From Streptomyces sp. YIM 121038 (GTDB lineage Bacteria > Actinomycetota > Actinomycetes > Streptomycetales > Streptomycetaceae), in contig NZ_CP030771.1 of assembly GCF_006088715.1 (NCBI RefSeq), forward strand, positions 1,178,001 through 1,242,000: a stretch of DNA of 64,000 bases, read 5' to 3'. A program made the position numbers and the translations under genes. Numbering within the stretch: the first letter of the stretch is position 1; the number at the start of each line of letters is the position of its first letter. The notes beneath the pieces were generated by a model. That model was not told where the DNA came from. It saw only the letters and a program-made list of their open reading frames with translations, and ran no database searches. This document shows positions 8,508 to 17,600 of the stretch, one piece after another.

Positions 8508-9037
8508 TGACCAGCCATGCGACGAACGCCTCGCCCCCTCCGCCGCGGCCGGACCGGGACGCCCGCGTCATTCCCCTGCGCCCGGCCGCGCCCGCCCCCG
8601 CCGTCAAGGAGCCCCTGTGGCGTGACGTCGTCGGGACCGTGCTGCGACGCGAACGTCTGGCCCAGGAGCGCACGTTGAAGGACGTGGCGGACGCGGCGCG
8701 GATCTCGGTGCCGTATCTCTCGGAGGTCGAGCGGGGTCGCAAGGAGGCCTCGTCGGAGGTCCTCGCGGCGGCGGCGCACGCGCTCGGCCTCGGCCTCGGC
8801 GATCTGCTGGGGCTCGCGCACCACGAGCTGACGGCCGCCGCGCGGCGGGCACGCGGCGGACTGCACGGGCCGGGAGCCGCGGGCACCCGGGCGCCGCGGG
8901 CCGTGGTGGCGCGCACCACTGTGTCGCAGACCTCCGTGGCGCAGACCTCCGTGTCGCAGGCCAACGTGTCGCAGGTCTCCGTGGCGCGGCTCGGGAGCGG
9001 TGGCCCGCACCAGGGCCAACTGCGGCTGGCCGCCTGA
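8507..9037 (+). CDS. PopR/ClgR-family XRE transcriptional regulator with C-terminal LAA
   Basis: The 176-residue protein has a Ser/Pro-rich N-terminus, the conserved V-I-P-L-R-P lead-in, and an XRE helix-turn-helix (about residues 40-105) reading [23 protein letters not shown] and [16 protein letters not shown], the hallmark of the ClgR/PopR family. These proteins activate Clp protease genes in actinobacteria. It ends in L-R-L-A-A; PopR is known to be destroyed by ClpP through its terminal alanines, so this protein is probably ClpP-controlled. A repetitive [12 protein letters not shown] stretch precedes the tail. The GTG at 8507 was chosen because the ATG at 8459 lies inside the second operator box. 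No clp gene is in the window. Confidence 0.82.
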   Translation: MTSHATNASPPPPRPDRDARVIPLRPAAPAPAVKEPLWRDVVGTVLRRERLAQERTLKDVADAARISVPYLSEVERGRKEASSEVLAAAAHALGLGLGDLLGLAHHELTAAARRARGGLHGPGAAGTRAPRAVVARTTVSQTSVAQTSVSQANVSQVSVARLGSGGPHQGQLRLAA

Positions 9038-9044
9038 CGCGCAG

Positions 9045-9095
9045 GGGCCCGTGGGGGCCCGCGTCCGTCGTCGGGACGCGGGCCCCCACGGGCCC
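9045..9095. terminator. Perfect 22-bp hairpin between convergent genes
   Basis: Positions 9045-9066 and 9074-9095 are exact reverse complements around a 7-base loop (GTCGTCG). It lies between the convergent stops of the PopR/ClgR-type regulator (9037) and the arginine deiminase (9105) and would terminate both. Confidence 0.85.
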
Positions 9096-9104
9096 GGAGC
9101 AGGG

Positions 9105-11045
9105 TTACGCCTTGGGCCACCACGGGGCGGTGGTGTCCCGCAGCGTGTTGGTGCCGCAGTGCACCTCGCCCATGCCGATGTGGTACGTGTACCAGTCATC
9201 GATGTAGGTCGTGGTGAATCCGGCCTTGGCGTACACGGAGTTCACGGCCTCGGTGAAGATGTCCTTGCCGCCGATGACCGGGCCCCACTGCTGGGGCGCG
9301 AGGTAGCGGGTCGGGCTGAGCAGGACGCCGTTGACCGCGCCGGGGATGTAGGCGCTGTTCTGCCAGGCCGCGGCGGCCCGGGTACGGCCCTTGCCGCCCG
9401 CGTCGGCGCGGTTGTCGTCGCCGCGCAGCTGGTTGAACTTGCGCAGCGAGTCCGGGCCGAGGCGGCGCAGCTTGCGGCTGTTGCTCAGGCCGCTGCCTCC
9501 CTGGCCGTCGCGCACGTACAGGCCCGGCACGCGCACGATCTCGGCGTCGGTGACACCGGTCTCGCGCTTGAGGGTCGCCAGGTTGGCCTCGATGCGCTCG
9601 GCGGCCAGCTTGTTGTCCGCCTTGAACTTGGCGGAGCCGAGGACCTTGTCGATGGTCTCCTTGGGCGCCGGGACGTCCGAGCCGCGCGGCACCGAGAACA
9701 TCTTCTTCGCGCCGTGGCCCTCGCGCTGGGCCTTGCGCAGGAGTTCCACACCGGCCTTCGGGTCGGCCACGCCGATGCGCCAGCCGCGCTCGGTGTCGGC
9801 GGGCAGGAACTGGACGAACTCGTCCACGTGCCCGACCGACAGCCAGGACGTGTCGAGCAGCAGCGGGTCCTGGGCACCCTGCGACTTCAGGAAGGTCCGC
9901 ATGGACTTGGCGGGCTTGGAGCCGTTGTCCTTGCGGTAGCCCTGGATGATGCGCCCGGCGGGGTAGTCCTTGTTCCCCAGCTTGTACGGCGGAATGGTCT
10001 CCAGGTTGCCCATGGAGTTGAGCGTCCACTCCTCGTTGGCGCCGGCCTTGGCGACCTGCACCACGCCGACGTCGGGGCCGCGCAGCTTCTCGAACAGCTC
10101 GCGGCCCGCCGGACGGTCGAGCTGCGCGGAGCGGATCAGCACGCGCATCGTGCGCGGCTTGCCGTCCGGGCCCGGCATGCTGGCGTAGCCGGGCTCCACG
10201 AAGTCCTGCGCCCAGATGTCGCCGTACTTGGTGAAGGTGGTCAGCGGCTTGCTGATCCCGGCGTCCTTGACCTGCTTCGCCAGGTCCTTGACGAACTTCT
10301 GCTGGGCCTTGCTGTACGCGTCGCGGCCCGGCACCTTGGTCACCAGGACTTCCTGGGCCTTCTGCAGGTGGTGCTGGGTGAGCACCGGCGCGGTGCGCAG
10401 CACGACGTCGTCGGAGCGGGCCGGGCCGTCGCCGCCGCCGACGGTGAACCGGACGGTGATGTCGCCGTTCCACTGCGCGGCGTCCCGCACCACGTCGGTC
10501 GCCTCGATGCCCAGCTCGACGCCGGAGCGCAGCTCCTTGACGGTGAGCTTGTCGGTGGGCTTCAGCAGGGACCAGCGGCCGTCGCGGTGGACGAACAGAC
10601 GGGCCTTCTTGGCGCCCGCGCCCACCACCTTCACGGTGCCGTGGCTGCCCGCGGCGGCGTCGGGCAGCGGCACGGTCCGCAGCCGGGCCAGGTCGAGGGC
10701 GTCCTTGGCGCCGTTGACCTTGGTGTCGGACGCGTCGTTGCACCGGGCGAGCTTGGCGCTCGACAGCGGCCGTCCGTTGCTGTCCTTGACGGGGCAGCGC
10801 TTGGCGTCGTCGTCGATGTTCGGCAGGACGATCGCGCCGCGCTCCCGCGTCCAGGTGTTCTCGCCGCGGCTGTCGCTGTCGCCCTCGACGTCGACGCGCC
10901 CGTCGCGGTTGACGTCCGCGCGCAGGTCGGGCTTGTTCGCCGGGGCCGGGGTCGCGGCGTCGGCCATGGCCGTGGCCCCCGTCGCCACGAGGACCCCGGC
11001 CGCGCCGGCCGCCAGGGCCATCTTTCTCCAGCTGTGCGTGTGCAC
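9105..11045 (-). CDS. Secreted protein-arginine deiminase (PAD) family protein
   Basis: The 646-residue protein has a signal peptide (K-M-A-L-A-A-G-A-A-G-V-L-V-A-T-G to about residue 31) and an EF-hand-like D-V-N-R-D-G-R-V-D-V-E-G-D-S-D at 44-58. Its catalytic fold carries the animal PAD residues: W-A-Q-D281, V-G-H406-V-D408-E-F and G-E-V-H-C630-G-T-N, matching the Asp, His, Asp and nucleophilic Cys of human PAD4. PADs convert peptidyl-arginine to citrulline with calcium; the EF-hand-like loop fits calcium use. The protein should act outside the cell. GTG at 11045 was chosen for its GGAGAGGGG site; an ATG lies eight codons later. The gene has its own upstream region and shares a terminator with the convergent regulator. 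Substrate proteins are unknown. Confidence 0.88.
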   Translation of the reverse strand: MHTHSWRKMALAAGAAGVLVATGATAMADAATPAPANKPDLRADVNRDGRVDVEGDSDSRGENTWTRERGAIVLPNIDDDAKRCPVKDSNGRPLSSAKLARCNDASDTKVNGAKDALDLARLRTVPLPDAAAGSHGTVKVVGAGAKKARLFVHRDGRWSLLKPTDKLTVKELRSGVELGIEATDVVRDAAQWNGDITVRFTVGGGDGPARSDDVVLRTAPVLTQHHLQKAQEVLVTKVPGRDAYSKAQQKFVKDLAKQVKDAGISKPLTTFTKYGDIWAQDFVEPGYASMPGPDGKPRTMRVLIRSAQLDRPAGRELFEKLRGPDVGVVQVAKAGANEEWTLNSMGNLETIPPYKLGNKDYPAGRIIQGYRKDNGSKPAKSMRTFLKSQGAQDPLLLDTSWLSVGHVDEFVQFLPADTERGWRIGVADPKAGVELLRKAQREGHGAKKMFSVPRGSDVPAPKETIDKVLGSAKFKADNKLAAERIEANLATLKRETGVTDAEIVRVPGLYVRDGQGGSGLSNSRKLRRLGPDSLRKFNQLRGDDNRADAGGKGRTRAAAAWQNSAYIPGAVNGVLLSPTRYLAPQQWGPVIGGKDIFTEAVNSVYAKAGFTTTYIDDWYTYHIGMGEVHCGTNTLRDTTAPWWPKA

Positions 11046-11228
11046 AGTTCCCCTCTCCTTGTCAGGGCCCTCTGGTCGGTGGGTCGGTCGGCGAGGGCCG
11101 CTGCTGGAGAAGAGGCCGCGCGGGGGCCGCGGGTTGCCCGGAACCGGAGGACATCGGGGGTCACACGTGCACTTACTTCCGCTGACAGCCGGACCAACAG
11201 GCCGATATCAGGCACCGGGAATCCCCGG

Positions 11229-11261
11229 GTGGCCGTCGGGCGTCCCCGACAGCGGCCCACC
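11229..11261. terminator. Imperfect hairpin downstream of the PPOX-fold gene
   Basis: GTCGGG (11235-11240) pairs with CCCGAC (11245-11250) over a 4-base loop. The stem extends with small bulges to GGTGG and CCACC. It starts 21 bases beyond the minus-strand stop at 11283 and lies upstream of the deiminase gene. Confidence 0.4.
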
Positions 11262-11282
11262 GGACATTCCCCACGGCGGCCG

Positions 11283-11711
11283 TCAGATGGACCCGAGGTC
11301 CGAGGAGATCCACCGCTGCGGGCGCAGCCGGACGACGATCTGCTCGCCGTGCCCCTTCCAGGCCTCCTCCACATAGCCGTCGACCTTGTCGGCCGGGAGG
11401 TAGCGGGCGGAGATCTCGTGCAGCTGCTCGCGGGTCGCGGGCTCCGTCGCCACGACCGGGCCCTCCACCGACACGTACCGGACGGACGGCTCCACGCGCT
11501 CGACCATGAGCGTGAACCGCCCCGCCGCGGCGATCAGTTGCGCCTTGCGCGACTCCTTGCCCGTCATGATCCAGATCTCGCCGCCGGGCTCGTACTGGTA
11601 CCAGATCGGGACGGTGACCGGCGCCCGCCCCTCCTCTCCCGCGTCCACGGACAGCGCCGCGATGTGCGCCTGCGCCAGGAACTCCTCGCGCTCCTCGGGT
11701 GTGAGGGCCAT
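11283..11711 (-). CDS. Pyridoxamine 5'-phosphate oxidase (PPOX-fold) family protein
   Basis: The 142-residue protein is a compact split-barrel flavin-binding protein. Typical segments are F-L-A-Q-A-H-I-A-A-L-S-V-D near the start, P-V-T-V-P-I-W-Y-Q-Y, and I-W-I-M-T-G-K-E-S-R-K-A-Q-L-I around residues 45-65, followed by V-R-Y-V-S-V-E-G-P-V. Members bind FMN or F420 and reduce varied substrates; the cofactor cannot be decided here. The ATG at 11711 has GGAG 8 bases upstream. A 10-bp palindrome CGTACGTACG at 11724-11733 lies just above the ribosome-binding site and may be regulatory. The cupin gene upstream reads the same way, 152 bases away. Confidence 0.82.
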   Translation of the reverse strand: MALTPEEREEFLAQAHIAALSVDAGEEGRAPVTVPIWYQYEPGGEIWIMTGKESRKAQLIAAAGRFTLMVERVEPSVRYVSVEGPVVATEPATREQLHEISARYLPADKVDGYVEEAWKGHGEQIVVRLRPQRWISSDLGSI

Positions 11712-11863
11712 CTGCGTCTCCTTCGTACGTACGTCAGGACCGTGCGGTCGGCACCCCGGACGGCGGGGCCGCGGGGCGTGCCGCGACATCCCTACCCCGC
11801 CGAAAGCCCGTTTGATTCCCCCTCGGCCGGTCTTCGCGCGGACGGAGCGGCGGGGCGCGGCCG

Positions 11864-12373
11864 TCAGCGCTTGGGCGGGGTGAGGCCGTAGCGCCGTACG
11901 ACGTCGTCGAACCAGTCGGGGTGGCCGTAGGTCAGCCCGTACTTCTCGGCGAGTTCGTCGAAGGCGCCGCGGTCGCTCGTGCTGGCGGCCACGAGGTCGG
12001 CGATTTCCTGGAAGTAGCGCTCGAAGCCGCCCGGGGTGATGATCTCGATGATGCGGCCGGGGGTGTCGCCGGCGTTCCACATGGCGTGCATCTGGCCACG
12101 GGGTTTGATGATGTAGCCGCCCGGGCCGATCACGGTCTCGGCGTCGTCGGAGCGGAAGCCGATCTCGCCCTCCAGGACGATGGAGTACTCGTCCTCCCTG
12201 GTGTGCAGGTGGGGCGGGGTGATCACGCCCACGCCGAAGGGGTGCTCGACGATGGACAGCGGGCCCCCGGAGGCCGCGCTGCTCAGCTTGAAGTCGGCGC
12301 CGAAGCCGGGGATGGGCGCGTGGTGGCCCTCCCCCGGCTGTACGACCGTGAGGCGCGGGACGCTGGTGCTCAT
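11864..12373 (-). CDS. Cupin domain protein (quercetinase-like)
   Basis: The 169-residue product has one cupin barrel with the metal-binding set P-P-H-L-H-T-R-E-D-E-Y (His, His, Glu) in motif 1 and P-R-G-Q-M-H-A-M-W-N in motif 2, around residues 55-110. The tail carries F-E-R-Y-F-Q-E-I-A-D-L and G-L-T-Y-G-H-P-D-W, seen in cupins annotated as quercetin 2,3-dioxygenases, though true activities vary. The start at 12373 follows a GGGAGGA site. It is divergent from a TetR regulator, which probably controls it through the A/T-rich patch at 12520-12545. Confidence 0.8.
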   Translation of the reverse strand: MSTSVPRLTVVQPGEGHHAPIPGFGADFKLSSAASGGPLSIVEHPFGVGVITPPHLHTREDEYSIVLEGEIGFRSDDAETVIGPGGYIIKPRGQMHAMWNAGDTPGRIIEIITPGGFERYFQEIADLVAASTSDRGAFDELAEKYGLTYGHPDWFDDVVRRYGLTPPKR

Positions 12374-12606
12374 GGGGGCGTTCCTCCCTGACCGGGTGCG
12401 GGGTGCGCCCCGGGGCCCAAGGCGCCGCGCAGGGGCGGACGTTGGACCGACGGCTTCCGGACTTGCGGGCTCCGGGCCGCCGTGGCGCGCTGCCTGACGC
12501 GGGCCACCCTGCCCTACAGGTTTCGTTACAGTCAATGATTGAAACTCCACCACGGGGTGCGCGAGGGGGCTCCGGTTAGGGTGATCCCGGACAGGAGGAG
12601 CACGTC
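12374..12606. promoter_or_regulatory. Divergent promoter with candidate TetR operator
   Basis: The region between the cupin and TetR genes holds an A/T-rich patch at 12520-12545: GTTTC at 12520-12524 and GAAAC at 12541-12545 as inverted ends, and a perfect TCAAT-G-ATTGA palindrome at 12532-12542. This is the only such patch in the gap and the best candidate operator for the divergent TetR regulator. Confidence 0.5.
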
Positions 12607-13245
12607 ATGAGCAGCAAGGACGCGGGGGCGCCCGCGCCGCGCCCCGGCGGCAGGCCCCGGGATCCGGCGATCGAGGAGGCGATCCTCAAGGCCACCCGGG
12701 CGCGGCTCGCCACCGACGGCTACGCGCGCCTGACGATCGGCGACGTCGTCGCCGACGCCGGGGTCACGCGCCCGACCCTGTACCGGCGCTGGGCGAACAA
12801 GCGCGAACTCGTCGTGGACGCCCTCGACTACGGCCTGCGCAAGCAGCGCGAGGCCTATCCGCCCATGGACCTGGAGCGGATGACTCCGCTGGAGGCGTTC
12901 ACCGAGGCCGTACGGCGCCTCGACCCGCGCTACCACAACGAGCGGGCCATGGCCCTGCACGGCAACTTCATGGGCGAGGCCGAGCGCGAGCCGGAGCTGT
13001 TCACACAGCTGCGCGAGCACGGGAACGAGCCGCGCTGCGCGGAGCTGACGCGCACCCTGCGCCACCTCCAGGACGTGGGCGCCGTGCGCGCGGACGCCGA
13101 TCTCGACGCCGTGGTGACCCTCTGCTTCGGCAGCTACTTCGGCGACTACCTGCGCGCGGGGCGGAGCACCCCGGCCGACCTCGCCGACCGGGTCGTCGCC
13201 GTGCTGTGGCCCACCCTGCGGGCGCACGAGCGGCCCGAGGCGTAG
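12607..13245 (+). CDS. TetR/AcrR family transcriptional regulator
   Basis: The 212-residue protein has the N-terminal TetR helix-turn-helix (about residues 25-72: [28 protein letters not shown], split by [15 protein letters not shown]). A helical ligand-binding domain follows. The ATG is preceded by AGGAGGAG. It is divergent from the cupin gene, with a palindromic patch between them, so repression of the cupin and of itself is the simplest model. It is also the last gene before the NRPS operon, but a 406-base gap and no obvious shared site give no reason to link them. Ligand unknown. Confidence 0.85.
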   Translation: MSSKDAGAPAPRPGGRPRDPAIEEAILKATRARLATDGYARLTIGDVVADAGVTRPTLYRRWANKRELVVDALDYGLRKQREAYPPMDLERMTPLEAFTEAVRRLDPRYHNERAMALHGNFMGEAEREPELFTQLREHGNEPRCAELTRTLRHLQDVGAVRADADLDAVVTLCFGSYFGDYLRAGRSTPADLADRVVAVLWPTLRAHERPEA

Positions 13246-13651
13246 CCGAAGGCGCCAAACCTCCCGCTGGCAAAGGGAAATCCGGCCAATGATGCGGCTG
13301 AGGTGCCGTTGTCATGTCGACGGGACTTCCGCCACTCTGGACGCCACATCGCAGAGGTCACCTGGAATACCGGCCGAGTGCGGTGCCTCACGCAGCACAG
13401 CGGTCACAGCGATTGCACTGCCTCTTCTTCGTCTCCCCGAGCGTGCGCCAGGGCCTTGCGGGGTGCCTCTCCGGAATCGACCGAGAACCGCCGGGGTAAG
13501 CAAAACCATTGCCGGTATAGGTGAGTTGCCGCTCCTTCACTCCTGGAGCTGGTGGAAATCACGGCACGTTGCAGGAATTCGCGCATCAGCAGCGGGGCGG
13601 ATCGGATCCAGCGGGGCCGGTCCGGCATGCGACGAACAGGAGCGGACGCAG
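13246..13651. other. Leader region of the NRPS operon, no gene seen
   Basis: These 406 bases are less GC-rich than the flanks and must contain the operon promoter. An open frame extends upstream from the NRPS into this region, but its composition is not protein-like. The only firm signal is AGGAG at 13638-13642 before the GTG at 13652. No convincing promoter hexamer pair or known operator was found. Confidence 0.5.
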
Positions 13652-14610
13652 GTGATCCCTTTGCTTTCGGTGCAGGTGTTTTCGGCGCAGGGCGGGGCGT
13701 GGTTCACGGAGCGGCGCGGGGACGGCCGGGCCCCGCACGGGCGGACCCTGGAGCTGCGCCTGCACGGCGAACCGGACGCGGAGGCACTGGCGTCGGCGGT
13801 CCGGGACGTCACGGCCGCCGGGGGCACCGGGACGGTCCGGCGCGTGGCCGGCGGTCACGTGGTCGCCCTCGCCGTGCCGCCGCGCGGCGACGGGCGGCTC
13901 GCCCCGCTCGTACGGGACCTGGAGGCCGCGTACGCCGCCCGGCGGCGGGGCGGCAAGGCGCCTGGGCGGTCCGGCGCGGCCGAGCCGGAGGGACCGCCGC
14001 GCACCGCTGTCGCCACGGTGGAGTTCCGCCTCGACCACGACCTGCTGCGCGCGGTGGAGGCGGCGGCCCGCGCGTGCGGGGTCACGGCTCCCGTGCTGCT
14101 GCGGGCGGCGTTCGCGGTGCTGCTGCGGCGGCTCGGCGACGGCGCGGGCCCGGTGCTGGGCCTGGGCCTGCCGGTCGCGGGGCGCCACAGCGAGCCCGGG
14201 GAGCCCGCCGAGTCCGAGGAACCCGCCGAGTCCGAGGGGCCTTCGGAATCCGGGCTTCCAGGGGAGGGCCCGGCAGAGCTCGTGTGGCGCGTCACCGAGA
14301 CCCCGGCGCTCCCCGCGGACCTGTGGCGGGACGACCCGCCCTTCGCCGCGCTGGCACGGTGGCTGCGCGACCGGGAGGCGGCCGCGGACGGCGGTGCGGC
14401 CCTTCCGCTCGCGCTGCACCACCCCCTCGACGGCCCCGGCGGGAGCGGGCTGTCCGGCGTGCTCCCGTACGACACCGCCCTGGGCGACCGGGAGGCGGCG
14501 GTGGCGCTCGCGCGGCAGTTCGTGCGGGTCGTGCGCCAGGTAGCGGCCGGGCCCCGGCGGCGGGTCACGGCGGTGGGCGTGTCCCTGGCGCCGGTGGATC
14601 CGGGTGACCT
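13652..14610 (+). other. Inactive condensation-domain remnant at the NRPS N-terminus
   Basis: Residues 1-320 align by eye with other C domains of this protein in their outer parts. The segment [17 protein letters not shown] corresponds to the residues that directly follow H-H-I-A-A-D-G in C2 and C4, but the catalytic H-H-x-x-x-D-G and about 100 residues before it are missing. An acidic E-P-A-E-S-E repeat (near 14191-14260) breaks the second half. It ends in [11 protein letters not shown], the same linker that joins E to C3, so the protein seems to have been cut from the middle of a longer assembly line. Confidence 0.65.
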
Positions 14611-17600
14611 CGACGCGTGGGAGCGGCGGTATCCAAGGCTCGTGGAGGTCTGGCCGCTCACCCCCGTGCAGTCGGGGCTCCTCTTCCACGCCCAGCTCGG
14701 CGACCCCTCCCAGGACGCCTATCGGATGCAGTTCGTCATCGGGCTGCGGGGGCGGGTGGAAAGCGAGCGGATGCGGGCGGCCGGACAGGCCCTGCTCGAC
14801 CGGCACGCGAATCTGCGCGTGGCTTTCGTGGCAGGTTCCGACGGGGATCCGGCACAAGTCGTGGTGGAGGGAGTGCGACTGCCCTGGCGTGCCGTGGACT
14901 TACGTGAAAGCAGCACGGATTCGCCTGCCGGCGGGCCCCTTGCCGCGTTATTGGCCGAGGAATCACAGGCGCCCATCGACGTGCGTGTTCCGCCTTTGCT
15001 GCGCATGGCATTGGCGCGCACCGGAGAAGAGCGGTACGACCTCGTTCTGACGGCTCATCATGTCCTTTTCGACGGGCTTTCCCTGCCGCATCTGGTCAGG
15101 GACGTCCAGCGGCTTTACGAGGCGGGCGGGGACGGCTCCTCGGTGCCGCGAGGGCCCGCATACCGGGATTTCCTGGTGTGGCTGTCCGAGCAGGACCGGG
15201 ACACCGCCGCGCGGGCGTGGGCCGAGGAGCTGGCCGGGATGACGGAGCCGACGCTGCTGGCGCCGGTCGTCGGGGCGGGCGCCGCCGGGGCGGTGGGAGC
15301 CCCGGCGGACGAGCTCGCCGCCGAAGGAGCAGTGAGCGCCTCAGAGGCCGAGCGCACTTCAGCAGCCGAGCCCGCCGAAAGCGCCGCAGAGGTCGAAGTC
15401 GCCCTCACCGGCACGACCGTGCGGGCCCTGGCGCTGCGGGCCGACGAGCTGGGCGTCACCGTGGACACCCTCGTGCGGGGTGCCTGGGCGCTGCTCCTGA
15501 GCGGCCTGACCGGGCGGCGGGACGTCGTCTTCGGCACGACCGTCCCCGGGCGGCCCGACGCGGTGCCCGGCGCGGCCGCGATGGCCGGTCTCTTCGTCAA
15601 CACGCTTCCGGTGCGGGTGCGCCTCGCGCCCACGGACACCGTGGCGGACGTGCTGCGCGGCCTGCGGGAGCGACAGGAGGCCCTCCCCGGCCACACCTGC
15701 GGCCTCGCCGACATCCACCGGGCCACCGGCACGCCCCTGCTGTTCGACACCCTGGTGACGTCCGAGCCGTACACCGTGGAACACGGCGGCCAGGACATCA
15801 AGAACGGCAAGAACGGCCCGGGCGTCAAGGACGGCAAGGACGGCGGCGGTTTCGCGGTCACCGGGGTCCGCGCGTGCGCCGGGACCCACTATCCGCTGAC
15901 GGTGACCGTCACCACCGAGCCGCGCCTGCGCCTCGCGCTCCAGTACCGGCGCCCCCTCGTCGGCCGCGGCGCCGCGCAGACCGTCGCCGACCGTCTCGCG
16001 CGCGTGCTCCGGCAGATCGCCGCCGACCCCGCCACCGCGGTCGCCCGACTCGACCTGCTCACGCCCGTCGAGCGCGCGGACCTGCTGACCGGGCCCGACG
16101 ACACCGCTCCCCCGGTCGCGGCGGACACGGTCCCCGGGCTCTTCGCGCGGCAGGCCGCCGCCACCCCCGAGGCGGTGACGCTGGAGTACGGCACCGAGTC
16201 GGTGACGTACGCGGAGCTGGCGGCGCGCGCCAACCGCCTCGCGCGCGAGCTGCTCCGGCGCGGGGTAACGACGGAGACGGTGGTGGCGGTGGCGCTGCCG
16301 CGCTCCCCCGACCTGGTGGTGACGCTGCTCGCCGTGCTCACGGCGGGCGGGACCTATCTGCCGGTGGACGCCGCGTACCCCCCGGAGCGGATCGCCTATC
16401 TACTGGCGGACTCCGGCGCGCTGCTCGTCGTGGCGGACGGCGCGACGGCGCGGCGCCTTCCCGAAGGGGCCGTGCCCGTCCTGCGCCTGGACGATCCGGA
16501 GGCCGTCGCGTCGGTGGCGCGGCTCGACGACCGGCCGGTCGCCGACGACGAGCGCGGCGGGCCGCTGTCCGTCGCCCAGGCCGCGTACGTCATCTACACG
16601 TCGGGCTCGACGGGGCGGCCGAAGGGCGTGGCCGTCACGCACTCCGGCGTGGCCGCGCTCGTCGCGTCGCAGCGGCGGCGGCTCGGGCTCTCGGCCGCCA
16701 CGCGGGTGCTCCAGTTCGCGTCCCCGAGCTTCGACGTATCGGTGTACGAGGTGTGCATGGCGCTGCTCACGGACGCCACGCTGGTCCTCGCCCCGCAGGA
16801 CGAGCTGGCGCCCGGCGCCCCGCTGGCCGGGACGATCGCCGCGCGGCGCGTCACGCACGTCTTCCTGCCGCCCGCCGTGCTCGGCGCGCTGCCCGCGGGA
16901 GCACTGCCCACCGTCACCTCCCTGGCGGTCGGCGGCGACGCGGCGACGCCCGAGCTCGTGACCGCGTGGACCGGAGGCCGGGACCTGGTCAACGCCTATG
17001 GGCCGACCGAGACCACAGCCATCGTGACCTTCAGCGACCCGCTCGTCCCCGACGGCCGCACCCCGCCCATCGGCCGCCCCGTCGCCCGCACCGAGCTGTA
17101 CGTCCTGGACGACGCGCTGCGCCCGGTGCCCCCGGGCGTGGCGGGCGAGCTGTACGTGGCGGGCGACTCCCTGGCACGCGGCTACCTCGGCCGCCCGGGG
17201 CTGACGTCGGGCCGCTTCGTCGCCTGTCCCTACGGCGCGCCCGGCCGCCGCATGTACCGCACCGGGGACGTGGTGACCCGGCGCCACGACGGCCAGCTCG
17301 TCTTCCACGGGCGGGCCGACGACCAGGTGCAGATCCGCGGCTTCCGCGTCGAACCCGGTGAGGTACAGGCCGCGTTGAGCGAGCACCCTGGGGTGGCGCG
17401 GGCGGTCGTCGTCGCCGACGAGCGGGACGGCGACCGGCGCCTCGTGGCCTATGTGGTGCCGTCGGCGGGCGCCGCCGGTCCCGCCTCCGGGGAGCTGCGG
17501 GCCTTCGTGGCCGAGCGGCTGCCCGCGTACATGGTGCCGTCGGTGGTCGTGCCCCTGGCCGCGGTGCCGCTGAGCCCCAACGGGAAGCTGGACCGGCGTG

